From Candidatus Thorarchaeota archaeon MP11T_1 (lineage in GTDB: Archaea; Asgardarchaeota; Thorarchaeia; Thorarchaeales; Thorarchaeaceae): 54,496 nucleotides of DNA. This document shows positions 25,685 to 32,598 of this stretch, piece by piece. Under the pieces are notes generated by a model. The model was not told the DNA's origin, did no database searches, and worked only from the letters and a program-made list of their open reading frames with translations. The DNA is taken from positions 1 to 54,496 of the forward strand of contig PJET01000007.1 in assembly GCA_002825515.1 (NCBI GenBank). The letters run 5' to 3'. Both the position numbers and the translations under genes were made by a program. How positions within the stretch are numbered: position 1 is the first letter of the stretch; every line of letters begins with the position of its first letter.

Positions 25685-27659
25685 ACACTTCAAACGTCAA
25701 TTCGACTCCGCTAATTGCTCACTTTTACCGGAGGGCGTTAAGAATGACGTGCTTTCAGATTTCGAAATGATGTCGCATCTCGGCATAGATAATGATGAAG
25801 ATCAAAATCGTTTTTTCTTGGTCAGAAATCACGTTCCCGAAGTACTTCACTTGATTTTCAACAGTAAATTGAATGACAAAACGACACGTGCAGTAACGGC
25901 TGAAGTCTTCAGAAATAGAGAAAAAGTACCTATTGGTACTCTTTTAGAGCTGATAGAAGCCATTGATCTCGCATTAAAGAAGATGGTACCACCAAATCTC
26001 AGACCCAAGATCGCTTATCCTCAGCCAGGAACACGACAGCAATTGCCCCAATATGACATTGGGCGCTGGGTAGATGCTACCCGTAAGATATACAATATGA
26101 TGGTTAAGGGTTATCCAGAAGACAAGGCTACGGAGTCTGTTATTGGTAATTGGCAACGAAGGGAAAAGATGGATTATGAACAATGGCTAAGATTCTATAG
26201 AGAAGGGACGCCTGACAAGTATCCGAAATTAGCATCTGATATTGATTTTTTGCTAGGTGGTTTTCCACTTGGTGCTCTGCGGGGCAGAATTCCAAACCCC
26301 ACCCGTAACGGGCAAGGACACGCTACCAAAGTCTCTCCAGGTCTGCCTCAACACCTCCCTCAGACAGATGTGGATTACGTTCGTGATAAAATCGAGACTC
26401 AGCGTAAAAAGCTAGTCAGTCGTCTCAATGCTGCTGAGAAGATGCTAGCTAGCATGGATGGGCAGTTATTTGCAGGTGATGATCAAGAATTGATGCTCAA
26501 GATGCTTCAGGATCTGAAGCGTCGAATTCAAACGGCAAATAAGCGCACAGTAAAGTCCTCTTTGTTTGAGGACCATATCTACCGCACAGCTAATCAGCTC
26601 AGGTCCCAAGGTAAAGATAAAGCTGCTGGCTTTTTCTACAAGCTCGCGCAGCTTCCCCCTCTCGGTGCGCCGCCTGGTGCACCTCCCACTGAAGACATTG
26701 GTGGGGGCGTGGGAGAAGCTGCTCCTCCACCTACCGGTGAAGGTGATAAAAAAGAAACTCATGATTTACTCAAAGAGTTCTTTGACAACCTCAAGCGTGG
26801 AGTAAGTGATAAGAACGACGAACCAGAAGAACGTCGTATGATCGAGAAAGAAAAGCAAGAACAAAAACGTACCCCACCGCCCGCACCGGCTCCGCCAGCA
26901 CCTCCAGAAGGTGAAACAGCCACAGCAGAAGCAGCTGAAGAATTTGTTCAAATCAAATTGGGCACAGGTGTATGGCAACCACTGGCTGCATTGGCTCAGA
27001 TAGCTCCAGTGCCACCAGCTCCAGCTGGGATTGCACCTCGACCTGCCCCAGCAGCCCGGCCAGCTCCGCCCCCACCTCCTAGAGAGCCGGTTGGAGATAT
27101 AACTCCCGAAACTCCCGAAGAACCCGAGGGCGGTGAGATGCCAAGCGATAACACAGATGATGTTATCGAAGCAGCTTTAAAGAATGTTAACATTGAAGAT
27201 GTTGTGAATCGATTGGAGATGTTGGTTTCAATTTACAATCAACGTGAAATTTCACGCCAGTTGGCCATTCTTGATATCATGATGGATCGAATTGGTTTGG
27301 CCTCTTTCTTCCCACAACTGGGAGAGGCTATGAGCAAGGCGTTGGAGGCTAATCAGTATATCGGAAATCGTCTTCAAGAAGTTCTTGGTAAAGTAAAGGG
27401 ATCTATGGAAGCGCCCGGAGCTTCTGAGTGGATTGAAGTGAGACAGCAAAACACTCCGGAAACCGAGGGAATTCGTCAGCGTCTCGAACAGAAGAACAAA
27501 GAAGAAGAAAAAAGGAGAGAATTAAGGAAGGAGCGCGAGCTTGCTAAGATGGAGGGTAGGGCTCCTGAAACTCCTACTCCTGCAACTCAAATCGGAGATG
27601 CCGCAGATCTACAGAGACCGTCCAGAGTGGAGAAAGCACCCAGGCTAGAAGTGAGGTAA
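25668..27659 (+). CDS. Hypothetical virion-module protein with Pro/Ala-rich linkers, 663 aa
   Basis: The ATG follows GGAGGCAACAA inside the end of the previous gene. A helical N-terminal domain (to about 325) ends in AAGFFYKLAQLPP. Pro/Ala/Gly-rich linkers (LGAPPGAPPTE; PPAPAPPAPPEGET; RPAPAARPAPPPPPREPVGD) then flank short segments including VQIKLGTGVWQPLAALAQ. A helical C-terminal domain of about 140 residues follows with a charged tail. Flexible linkers joining helical modules recur in several genes here, including the portal. No enzyme motif seen. Confidence 0.65.
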   Translation: MALLNKHFKRQFDSANCSLLPEGVKNDVLSDFEMMSHLGIDNDEDQNRFFLVRNHVPEVLHLIFNSKLNDKTTRAVTAEVFRNREKVPIGTLLELIEAIDLALKKMVPPNLRPKIAYPQPGTRQQLPQYDIGRWVDATRKIYNMMVKGYPEDKATESVIGNWQRREKMDYEQWLRFYREGTPDKYPKLASDIDFLLGGFPLGALRGRIPNPTRNGQGHATKVSPGLPQHLPQTDVDYVRDKIETQRKKLVSRLNAAEKMLASMDGQLFAGDDQELMLKMLQDLKRRIQTANKRTVKSSLFEDHIYRTANQLRSQGKDKAAGFFYKLAQLPPLGAPPGAPPTEDIGGGVGEAAPPPTGEGDKKETHDLLKEFFDNLKRGVSDKNDEPEERRMIEKEKQEQKRTPPPAPAPPAPPEGETATAEAAEEFVQIKLGTGVWQPLAALAQIAPVPPAPAGIAPRPAPAARPAPPPPPREPVGDITPETPEEPEGGEMPSDNTDDVIEAALKNVNIEDVVNRLEMLVSIYNQREISRQLAILDIMMDRIGLASFFPQLGEAMSKALEANQYIGNRLQEVLGKVKGSMEAPGASEWIEVRQQNTPETEGIRQRLEQKNKEEEKRRELRKERELAKMEGRAPETPTPATQIGDAADLQRPSRVEKAPRLEVR

Positions 27660-27663
27660 ACCG

Positions 27664-28407
27664 ATGGCCGGGATCAAAGACATACTGCTTGAATTCAAGC
27701 GGCTAGCCAAAGATAACGGCATTTCAGAACCGTTCATCATTGGTGGTCTTCCCCGTGACAAAATTCTCAATCGATTTCATAAGATTGAAGACGTTGATGT
27801 CACGACCGGGGATGAGTCTGTCTTTAATTTGGCGGAATTAGCAGCTAATCGTTTTAAAGCTGTACCGATGAGATTTGCTGATGGACATTATCAGTTGTAT
27901 ATTGAAGGAATCAAGTTCGATTTTTCTTCGAACTACAACTCTCCTGATGTTGAGTACTTCCTCACTAAAGCGGGCGTACGTAAGCCTAGTGAGATGCAGA
28001 TGGAGCTTTTTAGTCGTGATTTCACGTGCAACACATTGATTATTCCTCTGACGTTAAGAAAGATAATCGACCCTACTGGGCTCGCACTTGATGATATCAA
28101 ACGCAAGATAATTCGAACACCTCTACCACCTCGAATCACATTACGTGATGATACTAAACGTGTAGTTCGCGCCATATACCTAGCTGCTAAGTTAGGTTTT
28201 GAAATAGAGAGAGACATTATTACGTGGAGTCGTTCGCATCATGATAAGATTCGCGAAGAGGTATCTGAGGGATTTTCTAAGCGGAAGCTTGCTAGTGCTG
28301 CGCGGGCTGATCCGGATAGGACAATGAAGTATCTTACTGCCATGGACCTTTGGGGAGTTGTGGGAATTCCAAAGATCCTTATGGGTCAAATAGGAGTTCA
28401 GAGATGA
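27664..28407 (+). CDS. CCA-adding enzyme / poly(A) polymerase-like nucleotidyltransferase
   Basis: Head-domain signatures of class II tRNA nucleotidyltransferases and bacterial poly(A) polymerase are present in order: GGLPRD (27-32), the metal-binding DVD (43-45), a later FDF (Asp86), SRDFTCNTL (117-125, the RRDFTxN motif), and IDPTGLALDDIKRKIIRT (135-152), followed by RDDTKRVVRAIYLAAKLGFE. The C-terminal tRNA-binding body and tail are absent or very short (247 aa against about 400). It could repair or add to RNA 3' ends, tail RNAs, or modify another substrate. Its place among virion-type genes is unexpected. Coupled to the next gene by ATGA. Confidence 0.8.
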   Translation: MAGIKDILLEFKRLAKDNGISEPFIIGGLPRDKILNRFHKIEDVDVTTGDESVFNLAELAANRFKAVPMRFADGHYQLYIEGIKFDFSSNYNSPDVEYFLTKAGVRKPSEMQMELFSRDFTCNTLIIPLTLRKIIDPTGLALDDIKRKIIRTPLPPRITLRDDTKRVVRAIYLAAKLGFEIERDIITWSRSHHDKIREEVSEGFSKRKLASAARADPDRTMKYLTAMDLWGVVGIPKILMGQIGVQR

Positions 28408-28736
28408 AACGAGAAGCATATTATCAAGGCACCGCCGATCCTGAAAAGAAGCGAAAGCCAGATAAACTACCAGCAAAGAGGATAGATTTGGATGTCCGTC
28501 ATCCTCATATTTATACTTGGTATCGTAATATGGACTATACTCCCGATCCCGATCCTAATGAGACGGGCATTGGTGGAGGAATGTACCATGGTCCGATGGA
28601 TCGGTTCAAGAGTGTTAAGGAGTTTTTAGATCGTAGGCGCAAGAAGATGAAGGAGCGCAGGCAAAAAGCAGAGAAGCAAGCTCAAAGGATGGGTGCTTTG
28701 GAGGCTCTGGCTAAGCAGTTGTTACAGGAAGAATAA
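28404..28736 (+). CDS. Hypothetical protein, 110 aa, with N-terminal AYYQGT motif
   Basis: Start ATG 28404 overlaps the upstream TGA. The N-terminus MKREAYYQGTADP closely resembles the sequence after the internal start at 43530 (MTTKNAYFQGTEEP), suggesting a shared virion-assembly element. The C-terminal third is a very basic helix (RRRKKMKERRQKAEKQAQRM). Its TAATG overlaps the next gene. Function unknown. Confidence 0.65.
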   Translation: MKREAYYQGTADPEKKRKPDKLPAKRIDLDVRHPHIYTWYRNMDYTPDPDPNETGIGGGMYHGPMDRFKSVKEFLDRRRKKMKERRQKAEKQAQRMGALEALAKQLLQEE

Positions 28737-29269
28737 TGACAAAGCATTTGAAGGTACTAGCAAACATTCGCAAGAATGACGACACGCCGTGTCCGTTTGG
28801 CTTACCCATACCGTTTGGTTGTAAGTATGCGGGCAAGCATGTCGAGCGAATGGCTCCTTTCAAAGTGATGGATAATCCGAGTCCTGAAGAACAGGAAATG
28901 ATTGGAGCGGCTAATACTAAATTGTTGGCTTGGGGTCTGCTTCGTGATCCTGAAAAGCCATCGCGGTGTCCGTATGTTGGACATCTGATGGAAGATCATG
29001 ATGCAGTTGAATGTAACTATGAGGATACAGCGCCGGGTCAAGGACCAGCCCAGGCTTTGATGGCTGCGCCATTCTATTCAAAGATCTTCAGTGGAGTACT
29101 CAATGGATTGTACACTTATCCTGTTGGGTACTACTCAGACTACAACGTAAGCCGAAATCTGTATTTTGGCACGTATTCTCTCCAGGGAGCGGAAAGGAGG
29201 CGTGATCTTCTTCGGATGGCAGCGGAGGAGGTTGCTCAGAGGGCTAAAACTACGAATAGTTCGGAATAG
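28736..29269 (+). CDS. Hypothetical protein, 177 aa, with possible Cys/His metal site
   Basis: The N-terminal half has PCPFGLPIPFGC and later RCPYVGHLMEDHDAVEC, a set of cysteines and histidines that could bind zinc. The middle is aromatic (YPVGYYSDYNVSRNLYFGTY), as in structural proteins, and the end is a basic helix. It is followed by a 26-nt gap. No family recognised. Confidence 0.6.
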   Translation: MTKHLKVLANIRKNDDTPCPFGLPIPFGCKYAGKHVERMAPFKVMDNPSPEEQEMIGAANTKLLAWGLLRDPEKPSRCPYVGHLMEDHDAVECNYEDTAPGQGPAQALMAAPFYSKIFSGVLNGLYTYPVGYYSDYNVSRNLYFGTYSLQGAERRRDLLRMAAEEVAQRAKTTNSSE

Positions 29270-29295
29270 GTATTGTAACAACATTGAGGTTGTAA

Positions 29296-30156
29296 ATGGT
29301 TGAAAAACGCGCACAAGAATATGACGTAGACGATTTGAATCTAGGCGATATCTTGATGTCTCCAGTGGGCGGTCAGTTCCCTGGCATCGAGATCGGCGAG
29401 GATATCGAAGTATCTGATGATACACCTGAGGAAGTTGTTTTCATTCTGGATGAAATTCCTGGTGCACCTAATGCCAAGGAGATTTTGGTCAAGGATGATG
29501 ACGAGGATGATATCGAGGTTGAAGCTGATCCTGAAGATTCGAATGCATGGAAGTGGGAACCTTCCGGCTTCCTAAAATGGCTCCAGCGGATGTTTGATGG
29601 TGTTCCGACTCATTCTGGTTATGACAGCACCGGATTGGAGAAGGCTATCTCGTATTTCGAAGCATTGGATCGTGAGATTACCAAGGCAATGCGAACAGAT
29701 TTCAAGAATGAAATCGATTCCGCAAAAGCTGAGAGAGCCCGAGAACAGATTGAGAATGGTATTGAACGGCTCGTTGAGCGTCTTCAGAACGTGAACAAAA
29801 GCAAGTTCAAGAGGAAGGGCAAGAAATCCAAGGCATGGGCAGAAGAGCTTGGTCTTGTCAAGGAGGCTCAAAAGGCCACTAACATTACTGGTATTACCAT
29901 TACCGTACCTTTATTGATTTCCAGAATTGCGCGCGTTTGTATCAACGGTATGGTTTCTGCTGGTCATGACATTGAAGATATGTATAAGCGTCAGGTTGAA
30001 GAATACGAACTAGACAAGAGGGAGCAAGCTGAGCTTGCTCAGTTGTTAGCTGATATGGGTTATCCAATGTTCCAGGATCGTGGCTATCCAGTTGGCGAGC
30101 CGGTTGAGATTTGGAGAAATGATAACTTTGATTGGTCAGCTCAATATAGGGGTTGA
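29296..30156 (+). CDS. Hypothetical protein, 286 aa
   Basis: Start ATG 29296 after GAGGTTGTAA. The N-terminal 90 residues are acidic (DDDEDDIEVEADPED). A helical, basic middle follows (ENGIERLVERLQNVNKSKFK, KGKKSKAW), then a C-terminal part with TITVPLLISRIARVCING and an acidic helix. No known family, no membrane helix. Probably structural by location. Confidence 0.6.
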   Translation: MVEKRAQEYDVDDLNLGDILMSPVGGQFPGIEIGEDIEVSDDTPEEVVFILDEIPGAPNAKEILVKDDDEDDIEVEADPEDSNAWKWEPSGFLKWLQRMFDGVPTHSGYDSTGLEKAISYFEALDREITKAMRTDFKNEIDSAKAERAREQIENGIERLVERLQNVNKSKFKRKGKKSKAWAEELGLVKEAQKATNITGITITVPLLISRIARVCINGMVSAGHDIEDMYKRQVEEYELDKREQAELAQLLADMGYPMFQDRGYPVGEPVEIWRNDNFDWSAQYRG

Positions 30157-30159
30157 TTT

Positions 30160-30675
30160 ATGACTTTAAGCGCGCTAGTAAAACAGGGAGTTATAGACCT
30201 GTTATTTTCAAATTGGGTTACACCAGAAGAGCGCGCTATTGTTGAGGAGGGTTGGAGAGAATTCCTTAAATTCTCCAGAAAAAATCTCGATAAGTCTGAA
30301 ACTGATGCCGCTAAGGGAGATTTCAGACTGCATCGAATCATTACTGAAAATGAAGTTTACATAAGTCATATTGGAGATTCGAGACGTGATTGGTTGTTGG
30401 AGGCGTGGGTTCCATTCTGGCGAGAAAAGGGATTTGATAAAATCGCCGATGCTTTACAAGTTAGAGTAGATGAAGCCAGACATGAAGATGAAGAACCTCC
30501 TATGACAGGAAGGGAGACACCAAAAGCGAAAGTGGAGCCTAAAGAAGAGGAAGAAGGTTACGGCCTTTACGAGGGTGTCGAAGAAGAAGAGGAGGAGGCT
30601 CCTCAGACACTAAGAAGCTTGATAGCTAAGACACTACAATACGCAAGATTTTTTGCAAAAGTGGCTAGAGGATAA
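30160..30675 (+). CDS. Hypothetical protein, 171 aa
   Basis: Helical protein with an acidic, Pro/Glu-rich linker near residues 110-150 (VEPKEEEEGYGLYEGVEEEE) and a hydrophobic/basic C-terminus ending FFAKVARG. That end matches the short motif seen in many other proteins of this module. Its stop is one base before the next ATG. Function unknown. Confidence 0.6.
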   Translation: MTLSALVKQGVIDLLFSNWVTPEERAIVEEGWREFLKFSRKNLDKSETDAAKGDFRLHRIITENEVYISHIGDSRRDWLLEAWVPFWREKGFDKIADALQVRVDEARHEDEEPPMTGRETPKAKVEPKEEEEGYGLYEGVEEEEEEAPQTLRSLIAKTLQYARFFAKVARG

Positions 30676-30676
30676 C

Positions 30677-32161
30677 ATGAGAAATTACAGTGGTGCATTT
30701 CAAAGAACGGGAGAAATCAGTCGTGAACCTCGCAAGCGTTCCGAATGGTTGGAAGATTTTGCCGAGAAACTAGCCATCGAAGATCAGGCTAAGCGTGGGA
30801 CAGAGGAGCAGCCAGAGAAGGAACAAGTCAAGACAGGCAGGGCTCCAGTGACCGCTGTAGAAGTTGCACGTCAACGTCAGCATGATCAACCATCTATTTT
30901 TGAGATGATGAGTGCAATCGTCTCGGGCAAGCAGCCCAAGTACAGTTCTGTTGAGGAAGCTGTCAAGGATTATCAGCAGCGCACAGGTTTGACTCAGTAT
31001 CTCCAGAGTAAAGCTGAAGATAAAACTGGTTTAGATGACGCAGCCCAGCAAATTGTTGAAGCTGGTTTGATGACGGAGCAAGGTATCGATGATTTAGAAA
31101 CAATTCTCAAATTAGTCCGAGAGAATCCTGATTTCAATGATATTGGAGAGGGTGTTTCTGTTTGGGCACACGATCCTGAAGTAGCTCTTGTTAGAAACGA
31201 GCCGTACGGAGAAAACCCAGTACGTTATGGAAATAGCGGATGGCTAGTTTGGACTAAAGATATTCCAAAAGATACTAGTACCTTGGAGCCTATCCGTATA
31301 CCTGGACCTTCTGGGTTAATGAGAGAACGTGGTATCGATGATTTAGAAACAATTCTCAAATTAGTCCGAGAGAATCCTGATTTCGATGATATTGGAGAAG
31401 GTGTTTCTGTTTGGGCACACGATTCTGATGTAGCTCTTGTTAGAAACGAGCCGTACGGAGAAAACCCAGTACGTTATGGAAATAGCGGATGGCTAGTTTG
31501 GACTAAGGATATCCCAGATATGGGCGGAAACAAAACTGATTTTGGTGATGAGGATTATGCCAAGGACGATGACGACCCAAAAGCCGAGGATAAACCAGAA
31601 GAATGGCTGGCTAAAATTGTAGAACTCTTTGGTAACGGTCCTGATGATGATGGCCCTGGCTCAGGTGGCGGTGGTACTCGTCCTACTTTATTTGAAGTTC
31701 CGGAAGAAGAGGAAGAAGAGGAATGGGAAGAGGCGGCTACAGATGATTTTCCAGGCAGTCTAGATGAATACATGCTTGACGATGAGGAAAGGGTCAGGAA
31801 GATTCTGAGCGGCTCTGAAGCTGAACAGATCGAATTCCTCAAGATGGTTCTAAGGGAAGAGCCTGGGGATATCGAAATTGATGATGATGTTCTCTTGGCG
31901 CTTCTCACAGAGCATGGTGCCTCTGAAAAAGTACGTAAAGCGGCTGAGAAGATTGAAAATATGTATGGGCTAGATTATCCCACACATGCAGAGTTTGAAG
32001 AGGATTACACGCCCCGTGAAGACTATGAACCTCCTAGGGAGCGAGAGAGGATGCGACTCGACTGGGAGGAAGAAGAAGCAGCTTGTGCTGATTGTGCTGA
32101 ACGAGGCCCGGTTGAATTATTTGCTTCCGCATTCAAGGATCTAACAGAAAAAAAAGTCTAG
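30677..32161 (+). CDS. Hypothetical virion-module protein with internal duplication; 0-frame product of a frameshift candidate
   Basis: Start ATG 30677 after AGAGGATAAC. The 494-aa protein has a charged N-terminus, two near-identical 62-residue units (nucleotides 31082-31267 and 31331-31516), and a very acidic second half (EVPEEEEEEEWEEAATDDF). A Cys pair (CADCAE) lies near the end. The repeat unit (GIDDLETILKLV ... VSVWAHD ... GWLVWTKDIP) matches no domain I know. The last codons GAA AAA AAA GTC TAG contain an A8 slippery run followed by a strong hairpin. A -1 shift would extend the protein to 617 residues. Confidence 0.7.
   Translation: MRNYSGAFQRTGEISREPRKRSEWLEDFAEKLAIEDQAKRGTEEQPEKEQVKTGRAPVTAVEVARQRQHDQPSIFEMMSAIVSGKQPKYSSVEEAVKDYQQRTGLTQYLQSKAEDKTGLDDAAQQIVEAGLMTEQGIDDLETILKLVRENPDFNDIGEGVSVWAHDPEVALVRNEPYGENPVRYGNSGWLVWTKDIPKDTSTLEPIRIPGPSGLMRERGIDDLETILKLVRENPDFDDIGEGVSVWAHDSDVALVRNEPYGENPVRYGNSGWLVWTKDIPDMGGNKTDFGDEDYAKDDDDPKAEDKPEEWLAKIVELFGNGPDDDGPGSGGGGTRPTLFEVPEEEEEEEWEEAATDDFPGSLDEYMLDDEERVRKILSGSEAEQIEFLKMVLREEPGDIEIDDDVLLALLTEHGASEKVRKAAEKIENMYGLDYPTHAEFEEDYTPREDYEPPRERERMRLDWEEEEAACADCAERGPVELFASAFKDLTEKKV
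31082..31267 (+). repeat. Direct repeat copy 1 (186 bp)
   Basis: Copy 1 of a 186-bp unit within the gene at 30677. It differs from copy 2 at only six positions, mostly third-codon or conservative changes, so the duplication is recent or kept uniform by gene conversion. Confidence 0.95.
31331..31516 (+). repeat. Direct repeat copy 2 (186 bp)
   Basis: Copy 2, offset 249 bp from copy 1 and in the same frame. The 63-bp spacer encodes a Pro/Thr-containing linker (DTSTLEPIRIPGPSGLM). The similarity extends weakly a few codons upstream of both copies (GLMTEQ and GLMRER). Confidence 0.95.
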
Positions 32162-32196
32162 CTGAGCATCATCACCACGGGGAAGATGATGCTCAG
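32148..32196 (+). promoter_or_regulatory. Candidate programmed -1 frameshift signal
   Basis: A run of eight A's (32148-32155) gives the slippery heptamer A AAA AAA in the zero frame. Six bases later (after GTCTAG, which includes the stop) comes a perfect 12-bp hairpin: CTGAGCATCATC (32162-32173) with GATGATGCTCAG (32185-32196) and an 11-nt loop. Slippery site, spacer and stem all fit known -1 signals. Confidence 0.65.
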
Positions 32197-32529
32197 GAGG
32201 ATGATGAAATCCCTGAGTTAGTTCTTCAGAATCCGGCGATAGAGCATTTTGTCGTCAATATGATTGATACTAGCCACGGAATTCAGATTCCTGCATTGCT
32301 CCAAAGTCTTATAGAGACATTCGGTCGTGATGGCGTAACTCAGGATGTTTTCTCGGACAAAAAGTTATTAAACTGGATCAATAGGCACATGATCGCGAAG
32401 CAGCGTCCCCGCGATGCGATACCAGCACAGATCGGTCGTGGTGTTGGTACTCGTATTGAATATCCCGGTTTCCGTGATCCAAATAGAGATCCTTTCACCC
32501 TCCTGGTACCTAATAAGGGCGTGTTTTAA
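32155..32529 (+). CDS. -1 frame extension (124 aa) of the gene at 30677
   Basis: The -1 frame is open from 32116 to the stop at 32527-32529. Between the shift site and ATG 32260 it contains no ATG, GTG or TTG, yet it reads like protein across that stretch (DDEIPELVLQNPAIEHFVVN runs smoothly into MIDTSHGIQIP). ATG 32260 has no Shine-Dalgarno. So this segment is best explained as a C-terminal extension made by frameshifting; independent initiation at 32260 (89 aa) or a frameshift mutation are the alternatives. The extension starts His/Asp-rich (EHHHHGEDD) and ends in a basic, Pro-rich region. Function unknown. Confidence 0.6.
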   Translation, partial: SLAEHHHHGEDDAQEDDEIPELVLQNPAIEHFVVNMIDTSHGIQIPALLQSLIETFGRDGVTQDVFSDKKLLNWINRHMIAKQRPRDAIPAQIGRGVGTRIEYPGFRDPNRDPFTLLVPNKGVF

Positions 32530-32580
32530 TTGATCTTCTACTCATTAGTCTGCATATATTTTAGATATACGCATATCTAA
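32530..32580 (+). promoter_or_regulatory. Possible promoter with overlapping palindrome upstream of terL
   Basis: TTGATC (32530-32535) and TATATT (32555-32560) resemble -35 and -10 boxes with a 19-bp spacer. Directly after comes TTAGATAT-ACGC-ATATCTAA (32561-32580), a perfect 8-bp inverted repeat that would cover the start of transcription. It is AT-rich, suiting an operator more than a terminator. Consensus match is moderate. Confidence 0.4.
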
Positions 32581-32598
32581 TAGACAAATGAGGATAAG

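Noticed and set aside
32113..32160. Frameshift caused by sequencing error in the A8 run
   Set aside because: Cannot be excluded without reads, but the correctly spaced perfect 12-bp hairpin just downstream makes a functional signal more likely than chance error.
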